Source: a virus
IMG/VR virus record: IMGVR_UViG_3300029826_000007
Span: 1 to 45,495 of that record
Reading direction: 5' to 3' (one strand)
DNA length: 45,495 nt
Shown here: positions 40,054-45,495 of the stretch, in pieces
Position numbering within the stretch: position 1 is the stretch's first letter
Layout: the number at the start of each line of letters is the position of its first letter
Translations under genes and position numbers: made by a program
The notes under the pieces: generated by a model
Databases searched by the model: none
What the model was told of the DNA's origin: nothing
The model's input: the letters and a program-made list of their open reading frames with translations, nothing else

Positions 40054-40072
40054 TATTTTACAGGAGGTTGTT

Positions 40073-40789
40073 ATGACAATTAAAGGTTATGTCGCTGATA
40101 AGTACCCACAGAATATCCCATCTAAGTGGGACTTTGTTTTTGTAGTTGGTACCATAGGCACAACAAGAAGCAATGCGTTTTCTTCATTGTGGGGTGGTAT
40201 ACCATCCAATAAACGTGGGTTAATATGTAAACCAGAATTAACACCAGTGGATAATGCAATGGATAATTCATCGAAGTTTTACGAATTGGTGTCAGAGGTT
40301 AATCCAACATTGAATATCCCCTTTATTCTCGACATTTTCGAAGTGGCTCCAGAGAATCGTTTCGAATTAATGGACATTATAACATTTGGAAAATACCTAA
40401 AAGACAGGCTTCCTAATTATGTTAAACCATTATTACGAATTAATCTTGGAACCTGGAATGACTGGTATGCAAATGCAAGAGCAGCCACTAATAATATATT
40501 GGGATATTTTGAATTATTGTTAGTGCAGCCTGGTGCAGAAAAACCTGATGTACTTACTGGGTATGGAACGCCACGTTGGTGGGAATATCAATATGGTAAG
40601 ATCGCATTCGACCCATCGGGTGAATGGGAAGACTCACCAAACAAACCAGTAGAGACACCTGTTGAGGAGCCAGAAACACCTGCTCCACCCGTAGTAAACA
40701 ATTCTGTATCTGTTCCAAAGAAATGGAGAATAAGCTTACTGGGAGGCTTACTCAAAGGAACAATTGAGGCAGTAGACGACCAGGAGTAA
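40073..40789 (+). CDS. divergent GH25-like protein
   Basis: 238 residues. The pattern follows the GH25 lysin in this same genome: GYVADKYP start, WDFVFVVGTIGTT, IPFILDIFEVAP (in place of VVDFE), LLRINLGTWNDWY, YFELLLVQPG and WWEYQYGK. The catalytic motif is altered to Asp87-x-x-Glu90 rather than D-x-E, so activity is uncertain. A Pro/Glu/Thr-rich linker (about 195-215) leads to a basic end (KWRISLLGGLLKGTIEAV). It may be a wall-binding or decayed lysozyme relative. AGGAGG is seven bases upstream. Confidence 0.65.
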   Translation: MTIKGYVADKYPQNIPSKWDFVFVVGTIGTTRSNAFSSLWGGIPSNKRGLICKPELTPVDNAMDNSSKFYELVSEVNPTLNIPFILDIFEVAPENRFELMDIITFGKYLKDRLPNYVKPLLRINLGTWNDWYANARAATNNILGYFELLLVQPGAEKPDVLTGYGTPRWWEYQYGKIAFDPSGEWEDSPNKPVETPVEEPETPAPPVVNNSVSVPKKWRISLLGGLLKGTIEAVDDQE

Positions 40790-40790
40790 T

Positions 40791-41117
40791 ATGTCTAATG
40801 AGCCAGGGTGCATGTTTGACTACAACATATCTGAGGGGGATGTCTTTCGACAAAAAGAATTACATCTGACATGTCATGTTTGTTCATCCCAGTTTACACT
40901 AACAGACACTTGGGTAATGTTCCTGGGGCACAAAGAAAATAATGGTGAAATAAGAGATAACTTATTCTTTATGACACCAACTGAGTGCCCTGTGTGTCAC
41001 ACACGCTTTACACAATGTTTTCTAAAATGCAGAACGTCCTCTAGTGAAAGTCACTCTTTAGCTGACACACTGTTTGGACCAATATTGAAAGGAAATAACA
41101 ACGATGACATATCTTGA
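40791..41117 (+). CDS. zinc-binding hypothetical protein
   Basis: 108 residues with Cys pairs CHVC (about 29-32) and CPVCHTRFTQC (about 66-76), consistent with a zinc ribbon holding an insertion (VMFLGHKENNGEIRDNLFFM). The C-terminus is Ser-rich and polar. The ATG follows the previous stop by one base and its end overlaps the next start. Function unknown. Confidence 0.7.
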   Translation: MSNEPGCMFDYNISEGDVFRQKELHLTCHVCSSQFTLTDTWVMFLGHKENNGEIRDNLFFMTPTECPVCHTRFTQCFLKCRTSSSESHSLADTLFGPILKGNNNDDIS

Positions 41118-41328
41118 GGAATTCATTGAGTGGTTAAAAGAAAATGAAGTAAAGGTTGAGGTACCTTCTGAAGAAGACGGGGAACCAAATAAATACATAG
41201 CAGCAATGATGGAGTTTTTAAGTGCAGAGTATGATAGCGTAAACGTTTCTGAGTATAACAAACAATACTTATACGTAATCGTTAATGTGTTAAGGGACTT
41301 GGCTAATGAGATAGAAGAAATTTTATAG
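41104..41328 (+). CDS. small acidic hypothetical protein
   Basis: 74 residues, MTYLEEFIEWLKENEVKVEV then SAEYDSVNVSEYNKQYLYVI and a helix to the end. Rich in Glu and Tyr. Overlaps the previous gene by 14 bases. No family recognised. Confidence 0.65.
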   Translation: MTYLEEFIEWLKENEVKVEVPSEEDGEPNKYIAAMMEFLSAEYDSVNVSEYNKQYLYVIVNVLRDLANEIEEIL

Positions 41329-41343
41329 TAAATCAGGAGTGCT

Positions 41344-41712
41344 ATGTCCAGACACTTTAACTATATAGTTGGGTTTAATTACGACAAGTATACTAAGTTT
41401 TGGTTACCGTACTCTACTCATGGGGAGTTTTTTCGTAAACTCCCCGTTCCAACCTCAATCCCACGAACGAAAAAATATAGTATGCCAAGGGAAGACACAA
41501 GAAGGGTAGCTGCTTCTGGAAAAATGATAGGTGGGCACAATCAAAGACGTGGTAGGTATTATACATATTTGAAAACTTACTGCAACAGAAAACAGAGACG
41601 TGCTATAAAGTTAGCATTGAAAGACCCACATATATATGACCCACCAGATGGTGCTAAAAACAGGGATGGTATTCTTTACATAACTAAGAATGCAAGGGAG
41701 TATTGGGACTAA
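41344..41712 (+). CDS. basic hypothetical protein
   Basis: 122 residues, very basic in the middle (RRVAASGKMIGGHNQRRGRY, CNRKQRRAIKLALKDPHIYD). That composition suits nucleic-acid binding. Ribosome site CAGGAG. Ends with a stop that overlaps the sortase-like gene's start (TAATG). No family recognised. Confidence 0.7.
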   Translation: MSRHFNYIVGFNYDKYTKFWLPYSTHGEFFRKLPVPTSIPRTKKYSMPREDTRRVAASGKMIGGHNQRRGRYYTYLKTYCNRKQRRAIKLALKDPHIYDPPDGAKNRDGILYITKNAREYWD

Positions 41713-42251
41713 TGAAAGCAACAATTTTATTTTTAATGTTTATGTTATTTCAGATCGGAACAATTTTATTTTTCAGAAATATGAAAGGTAATGTGGTAGG
41801 CATCTCTATTCTTGGTGCCTACCATTCTATTGTTCAGCAAGAAAATCAAAACCCAGAGTGGATAAGCAATGAGCCTGGGACATTTACACAGTTTAATTTA
41901 ACAAAGAAATACGATAACTTAGGTTTACTAATCCACTCGGAATTATCTTATGACACTATATATGACATGCGTCCTGGTGATCTTGTCCATGTATATTATT
42001 CCCGGGGTGGAATAGATACTTACAAAATAGATGAGATACATGAATATCGTGCTCTGTCTCCAAATGACCCACACAGTCAATTTATAGACATGAAGACAGG
42101 GAAGGAATTATCTTCCACTAAACTATTTTATTTGATGTACGCACTTCATGGAATAACACTACAGACATGTACGAATTATCGTGGTATAATTAATTACGGA
42201 CGTTATTTTGTTGTAGGTCACAAAGTGAGAGGAGTAATACATGGTTCGTAA
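41712..42251 (+). CDS. membrane-anchored sortase-like transpeptidase
   Basis: 179 residues from the ATG overlapping the previous stop; an upstream TTG is less likely. One N-terminal signal-anchor helix (about 4-21), then a sortase layout: LGLLIHSELS with His75, YDMRPGDLVHVYY (the conserved G-D turn), GGIDTYKIDEI, and ITLQTC with Cys153 followed by Arg157 or Arg164 in RYFVVGHKV. This His-Cys-Arg set with TLxTC is diagnostic of sortases, which cut a sorting signal and join proteins to the wall or to each other. No substrate with a clear LPXTG tail is visible here. A sortase inside a phage accessory operon is unusual. Confidence 0.78.
   Translation: MKATILFLMFMLFQIGTILFFRNMKGNVVGISILGAYHSIVQQENQNPEWISNEPGTFTQFNLTKKYDNLGLLIHSELSYDTIYDMRPGDLVHVYYSRGGIDTYKIDEIHEYRALSPNDPHSQFIDMKTGKELSSTKLFYLMYALHGITLQTCTNYRGIINYGRYFVVGHKVRGVIHGS
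42181..42195 (+). promoter_or_regulatory. internal extended -10 promoter before deformylase
   Basis: GTGGTATAATTAATT, identical to 34018-34032, with CAGACA 17 bases upstream as a weak -35. It lies within the sortase-like gene and 46 bases before the deformylase start. Confidence 0.45.
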
Positions 42252-42729
42252 AATACTTGTTGTACCAGATAAGAAGTTGAGAAAATCAAATAAGTATGTA
42301 TTACAGGACCCAGGAGGGTCACGTAGTTATCTTCCAAAAGTAATCCAGGATATGAAAGACACATTAGCTGAGGCTGGTGGAGTCGGACTTGCTGCTCCAC
42401 AAATAGGTGAGAACATACAGATATTCATAATGGAGCCTAACATGGAGCACAGTGTTTTTATTGACCCGGAATTTATTTATAAGTCAGAGAATACTGGTAG
42501 AGGTTTCGAAGCTTGTTTATCAATACCCAATACCATGGGAATCGTGAGACGTTCAAAACGTGTTATAATTAGAGCCTACGATGAAAATTTCCAGGAGTTT
42601 ATTTTAGATACAAAAGACCTGGAAGAAGATGAAAAAGTTGCCCGTATAATCCAGCATGAGATGGACCACTTGAATGGTAGACTGTTCACTGACTGGGCAA
42701 CTGAAGTGATGAGTAACATAGTTAAGTAG
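42241..42729 (+). CDS. def: peptide deformylase
   Basis: 162 residues with all three motifs: GVGLAAPQIG (47-56), EACLS with metal ligand Cys92 (usual EGCLS), and HEMDH with His139, Glu140 and His143. The enzyme removes the formyl group from nascent proteins. Phage deformylases are known, mainly in marine phages, and may speed maturation of phage proteins or affect the host. It overlaps the sortase-like gene by 11 bases and has GAGAGGAG ahead of the ATG. Confidence 0.93.
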   Translation: MVRKILVVPDKKLRKSNKYVLQDPGGSRSYLPKVIQDMKDTLAEAGGVGLAAPQIGENIQIFIMEPNMEHSVFIDPEFIYKSENTGRGFEACLSIPNTMGIVRRSKRVIIRAYDENFQEFILDTKDLEEDEKVARIIQHEMDHLNGRLFTDWATEVMSNIVK

Positions 42730-42739
42730 GAGGTGCGGT

Positions 42740-42994
42740 ATGGGTATGTATGATGAGGTAATGGTTGTGTGTCCCCACTGTGGTAACAATATAGAAATGC
42801 AAAGCAGAAGTGGTAAATGTACTCTACATCGTTACAGTAGTAGTAATGCTCCGTATGATGTGTTAAAGGGTTTGGAAGGTGACAGCTTTTATTGTGACAG
42901 TTGTGGTCTATCTGGTAAGTTAACAATCGTACCAGTACCTGTAGTTAAATATTTGGTAGCTGTTATAGACAAAAATAATGAAGTCAGTATTTAG
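42740..42994 (+). CDS. small zinc-ribbon protein
   Basis: 84 residues: MGMYDEVMVVCPHCGNNIEM with CPHC (about 11-14), and YCDSCGLSGKL with a second pair (about 52-55). The MGMYD start and two pairs 40 residues apart are common in short phage zinc-ribbon proteins of unknown function. AGGAGG lies upstream. Confidence 0.7.
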   Translation: MGMYDEVMVVCPHCGNNIEMQSRSGKCTLHRYSSSNAPYDVLKGLEGDSFYCDSCGLSGKLTIVPVPVVKYLVAVIDKNNEVSI

Positions 42995-43073
42995 TTTTTT
43001 GTTTAGACTGCTTAAAAAATTATTAGGAATATCATCACCATCCGAGTACTATTGGGTTGAGAGGAGAGAATAA
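42978..43073 (+). CDS. very small basic/hydrophobic peptide
   Basis: 31 residues, hand-translated: MKSVFSFLFRLLKKLLGISS then EYYWVERRE. Amphipathic and membrane-active in look. The ATG lies within the end of the zinc-ribbon gene and its stop abuts the next ATG (TAAATG). No strong ribosome site is visible, so coupled translation is required. Confidence 0.5.
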   Translation: MKSVFSFLFRLLKKLLGISSPSEYYWVERRE

Positions 43074-43331
43074 ATGGACAAATCAGTGTTTGATGCTGTA
43101 TCAGTTATTATGGAAGAGTATGATCGGGCTGAAAAGAAGTGGAATGAAAACTATCACCACGATGCTGATCAACCAGTAGAGTTTTGGATAACCCATATGC
43201 AGAGGTATCTAACTAAGGCTACACAATCGTCAGGAGGGTGGGATAAAACTGAGGCACTCAGGAACATTGTTAAGGTAGCCTCTTTAGCTATTACCTGTCT
43301 TTCTTATAATCCGGTAGACATGGAGGACTAA
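43074..43331 (+). CDS. hypothetical MazG-like helical protein
   Basis: 85 residues: MEEYDRAEKKWNENYHHDAD then FWITHMQRYLTKATQSSGGW and EALRNIVKVASLAITCL. The E-x-E/R-x-x-W start, central helix and E-x5-KVA helix vaguely follow all-alpha MazG-type nucleotide pyrophosphatases, but the metal-binding EExxE-type motif is not clear. Starts right after the preceding stop and ends on the next ATG. Tentative. Confidence 0.6.
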   Translation: MDKSVFDAVSVIMEEYDRAEKKWNENYHHDADQPVEFWITHMQRYLTKATQSSGGWDKTEALRNIVKVASLAITCLSYNPVDMED

Positions 43332-43723
43332 TGAAACATAATGTTTATTTAGCAGGTGGCATGAGAACAGAGTGGAGAATGGTTATCAAGGAATTATACA
43401 AAGATGTTGATAGCATTAACTTTTTGGACCCAACAGAGCATGGCTTATCTGATGAGGTTTTATATACCATGGCAGATATTGACATGATAAAAAGCAGTCA
43501 CCTGATGTTTGCTTACTTTGAGGCAACAAATCCTGCAGGACATAATACAGCTTTCGAAATTGGTTTAGCGCATGCCCTTGGTATACCAATAATTCTGGTT
43601 AATGAAAATGGAATAATAGATCGTTATATTGGTATGCCACGATCAGTAGCAATAGCCTACACACAATCATTCCGGGATGGTGTTGCAAAATTAATAAGAA
43701 TAATGGAGGCATTATGGACTTAA
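43331..43723 (+). CDS. nucleoside 2-deoxyribosyltransferase-like enzyme
   Basis: 130 residues. MKHNVYLAGGMRTEWR gives the nucleotide-binding strand and loop, ADIDMIKSSHLMFAYFEATN the D-x-D and strand 4 region, and GHNTAFEIGLAHALGIPIIL the conserved G-T-x-x-E-x-G motif with the catalytic-type Glu. This family moves or removes bases on deoxynucleosides or deoxynucleotides and probably salvages precursors for phage DNA, working with the ribonucleotide reductase. ATG overlaps the preceding TAA. Confidence 0.85.
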   Translation: MKHNVYLAGGMRTEWRMVIKELYKDVDSINFLDPTEHGLSDEVLYTMADIDMIKSSHLMFAYFEATNPAGHNTAFEIGLAHALGIPIILVNENGIIDRYIGMPRSVAIAYTQSFRDGVAKLIRIMEALWT

Positions 43724-43923
43724 CAGTAATAACATTAATAATAGTAATAGTAGTACTTTTTATAATGGCTTTAATGTTATCAGCTACGATAAGGGCGTTA
43801 CACTCTTTAATAGATACAGTTATTGACGTCCAGACTATTCTTACTCTTCATATCAGCGGTCACGCAAATGAAGACCTAATAAACAAACTTAAAAATGCAA
43901 GGACACCAAATGACAAGCACTAA
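43714..43923 (+). CDS. membrane protein with one helix
   Basis: 69 residues: MDLTVITLIIVIVVLFIMAL, an N-terminal membrane helix, then a soluble helical region (LHSLIDTVIDVQTILTLHIS). Starts inside the end of the deoxyribosyltransferase-like gene with TGGAGG upstream. Holin-like by size but no defined family. Confidence 0.6.
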   Translation: MDLTVITLIIVIVVLFIMALMLSATIRALHSLIDTVIDVQTILTLHISGHANEDLINKLKNARTPNDKH

Positions 43924-44095
43924 ATTAGAATGTCCGTTTTGTCATAAAGACCCGGACTGGTATTATGAGGGTGTAACGGTTGTGTGTAAAACACCTGGGT
44001 GTGCCTTGGAAGGAATAGTGTTCGATGTAGATCGGTGGAATATCAGGAAGGAGTCCTTACGTGAACGTTATATTAGAAAACATCTTGAAGACTAA
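43910..44095 (+). CDS. Lar-like restriction alleviation-type zinc protein
   Basis: 61 residues from the ATG at 43910, which has AAGGA at a good distance; the ATG at 43895 has none. Pattern CPFCHKDPDWYYEGVTVVC then CALEG and VDRWNIRKE, which matches Lar-family proteins (CPFCG, second Cys, and W-N-x-R). The founding member from lambdoid prophages reduces restriction by type I enzymes. A like role here would be inference. Confidence 0.65.
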   Translation: MTSTKLECPFCHKDPDWYYEGVTVVCKTPGCALEGIVFDVDRWNIRKESLRERYIRKHLED

Positions 44096-44432
44096 CTATA
44101 GCTTCTTCAATGAAGATATAGAATTCAATTGTGGTGATGGTTGGTTTAATATTTTGTCTGACTTCGCACATGCTGTATGGCATTTAATTGATGCTAATGT
44201 GATGCTTGCAGATTTTAAAATTTCTGCTGTTGAATCACAATTCGGTGAGTTAACTATTTACCACAATGAGTCTGGACCAGTTATAAGAAATCTGGAGCGT
44301 GAGGCAGCCAGAGAGAGCAGACACACCTGTGAAATATGTGGAAACCCTGGGATGAATAGGTCTACTGACGATATCGTTAATACTTATTGCCAAATGCACT
44401 ATGTAGAGTGGGTAATAAACACATTTAAATAA
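44061..44432 (+). CDS. hypothetical phage protein with zinc-binding tail
   Basis: 123 residues from a GTG with GGAAGGAG seven bases upstream. The segment FNCGDGWFNILSDFAHAVWH contains the C-G-D-G-W motif seen in many phage proteins of unknown function. The end has HTCEICGNPGM and TYCQMHYVEW, a likely Cys3His zinc site. It overlaps the end of the Lar-like gene by 35 bases. Confidence 0.65.
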   Translation: MNVILENILKTNYSFFNEDIEFNCGDGWFNILSDFAHAVWHLIDANVMLADFKISAVESQFGELTIYHNESGPVIRNLEREAARESRHTCEICGNPGMNRSTDDIVNTYCQMHYVEWVINTFK

Positions 44433-44450
44433 ATTTATGAAAGGAGCACT

Positions 44451-44639
44451 ATGAACCTAATAAAAGCAAAGGATTCCTTTGGGGACCCAATTGAAATTGT
44501 ACATGAAAGAAACGATAGAGCAATTATTAAATTTACGAATGGTTCTGATTCTACCAGCATGATATTTGAAAAGGAAGACTTATCAAAATTTGTTCAAACA
44601 CTGGTATCAGAATTTCCTTTTGTAATCCACGGATGTTAA
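44451..44639 (+). CDS. hypothetical small protein
   Basis: 62 residues, MNLIKAKDSFGDPIEIVHER then AIIKFTNGSDSTSMIFEKED. Beta-rich with a short helix at the end. AAAGGAG is upstream. No family recognised. It is followed one base later by the next gene. Confidence 0.65.
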   Translation: MNLIKAKDSFGDPIEIVHERNDRAIIKFTNGSDSTSMIFEKEDLSKFVQTLVSEFPFVIHGC

Positions 44640-44640
44640 T

Positions 44641-45318
44641 ATGATACCTATAGAGAGACCAGAAAAAGAACAAATGTTTTGGAACGGGTTTGTAGATACT
44701 TTAGCTAATGAACAGTTGAGAATTCAGATAGCACTTATCTATGGTTGGGAGTATCACGTTAACCCCGATCTGGTGAACAAATGTGCCCATGATATTTTTC
44801 GTGATGGTTTCCTGGTCCCACCCTTAGGCACGGCACCACGTGACAATAACTGGGCAGCTTCATATAATGAGTATGGTATTCCTCACTGGTGCCCAGAATG
44901 GATTAGTGATGTGGATAAATCATATGAATTATTAAGTGCCCTAAGACACAATTTTGAAATTACATTTGATAAAAAAGATGATAAATATTTACTAACTGCT
45001 CCACCAATTAATGGTGTATCTATTGTAGAAACGGATGCACTCCCTGGAGTAGTGGTAGCTAGAATGTTTGTTAAAGTATTTGGTCCAAGTGATGTTGAGA
45101 TATACCGCAATATGGAAATGATAGATAGTTACTTAGAACGTGGGTATTCTATACATATGGTATCGAACAGGAGAGTTAGATATGTTGTTAATCCAAACCC
45201 CTACCAAGAACACAGAGTTGAGGAAGTTTGTCTAAACATCCCAATAACGTTTGAAGGTAATAGGACATACGCTGCAATATTACATGACATAAAGACAATT
45301 GTCATACGGTACATATAA
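44641..45318 (+). CDS. phage ABA-sandwich-like domain protein
   Basis: 225 residues. HWCPEWISDVDKSYELLSAL and DALPGVVVARMFVKVF follow the start and end of the phage ABA-sandwich domain (Trp near the front, Ala/Pro-Leu-type helix at the end), whose function is unknown. The N-terminal ~75 residues (ERPEKEQMFWNGFVDTLANE) and C-terminal ~60 residues (VEEVCLNIPITFEGNRTYAA) form extra parts. Tentative on the domain, confident that the frame is a gene. Confidence 0.65.
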   Translation: MIPIERPEKEQMFWNGFVDTLANEQLRIQIALIYGWEYHVNPDLVNKCAHDIFRDGFLVPPLGTAPRDNNWAASYNEYGIPHWCPEWISDVDKSYELLSALRHNFEITFDKKDDKYLLTAPPINGVSIVETDALPGVVVARMFVKVFGPSDVEIYRNMEMIDSYLERGYSIHMVSNRRVRYVVNPNPYQEHRVEEVCLNIPITFEGNRTYAAILHDIKTIVIRYI

Positions 45319-45349
45319 AAGTCTAAATTTGGACTAAGGAGAGTTACAC

Positions 45350-45495
45350 ATGGGACTAGAATATTTAACAGAAGACCTTAATAAAACTGTATACCTTATA
45401 CCAATAGGGTTGCTTTCAGACTTCTCTGATCGAAAAAATCAGGTTCGAAACGGAGAGGTTACCCAGCAGGAATTCGATGCTGAGTTTAGTCAATA
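45350..45495 (+). CDS. hypothetical protein, partial (runs off window)
   Basis: Begins at an ATG with AAGGAG upstream and reads MGLEYLTEDLNKTVYLIPIG, then charged residues, with no stop to the window edge. About 48 codons are visible. Too short to classify. Confidence 0.6.
   Translation, partial: MGLEYLTEDLNKTVYLIPIGLLSDFSDRKNQVRNGEVTQQEFDAEFSQ

Overview
This window is part of a tailed double-stranded DNA bacteriophage genome, roughly 38% GC by eye. It carries a terminase pair, portal, HK97-type prohead protease, major capsid protein, head-tail connectors, tail tube, a frameshifted tail chaperone, a 1,544-residue tape measure and distal tail proteins. That set fits a long, probably non-contractile tail. 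No integrase, repressor or attachment site is visible, so the phage may be lytic or its lysogeny genes may lie outside the window. A GH25 lysozyme, a sortase-like protein and strong AGGAGG-type ribosome binding sites suggest a monoderm host, but the host cannot be named.

Layout. Everything left of about 29.7 kb is transcribed leftward (minus strand). Reading from 29.7 kb down, it holds a sigma-region-4-like regulator, a small zinc protein, terminase small and large subunits, a ~500-nt non-coding stretch with its own promoter, small genes and an exonuclease, portal, protease/scaffold, capsid, a conserved virion protein, two giant repeat-rich proteins, connector genes, tail tube, tail chaperones, tape measure and distal tail genes. 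Everything right of 29.8 kb is transcribed rightward: SSB, RNase H, HNH and PD-(D/E)XK-like nucleases, class II ribonucleotide reductase, membrane proteins, GH25 lysin, an RNA island, and many small accessory genes including a sortase-like protein, peptide deformylase and a deoxyribosyltransferase-like enzyme. The two halves diverge from a promoter region built on a perfect 13-bp inverted repeat (29748-29790).

The most unusual part is the RNA island (about 35.4-40.1 kb). It holds seven tRNA genes (Asn, Pro, Asp, Thr, His, Trp, Met/CAT), a full tmRNA gene, and several long non-coding intervals that fold into stem-closed domains with apparent pseudoknots: 35418-35617, 36650-36719, 36799-36897, 36898-37013, 37018-37159 and 39837-40053. 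I do not recognise these as known RNA families. Two of them lie directly upstream of GH25-type genes. Another unexplained non-coding RNA candidate sits on the minus strand at 25930-26428.

Regulation. Early and RNA genes have host-like sigma-70 promoters (for example TTGACA-N17-TATACT at 35383). Six leftward intergenic gaps ahead of morphogenesis genes instead share a two-block motif, CTTTTW-N10/11-CGWTTGWAG. It is a candidate late-promoter element and may be read with the help of the phage's sigma-like protein encoded just upstream of the terminase.
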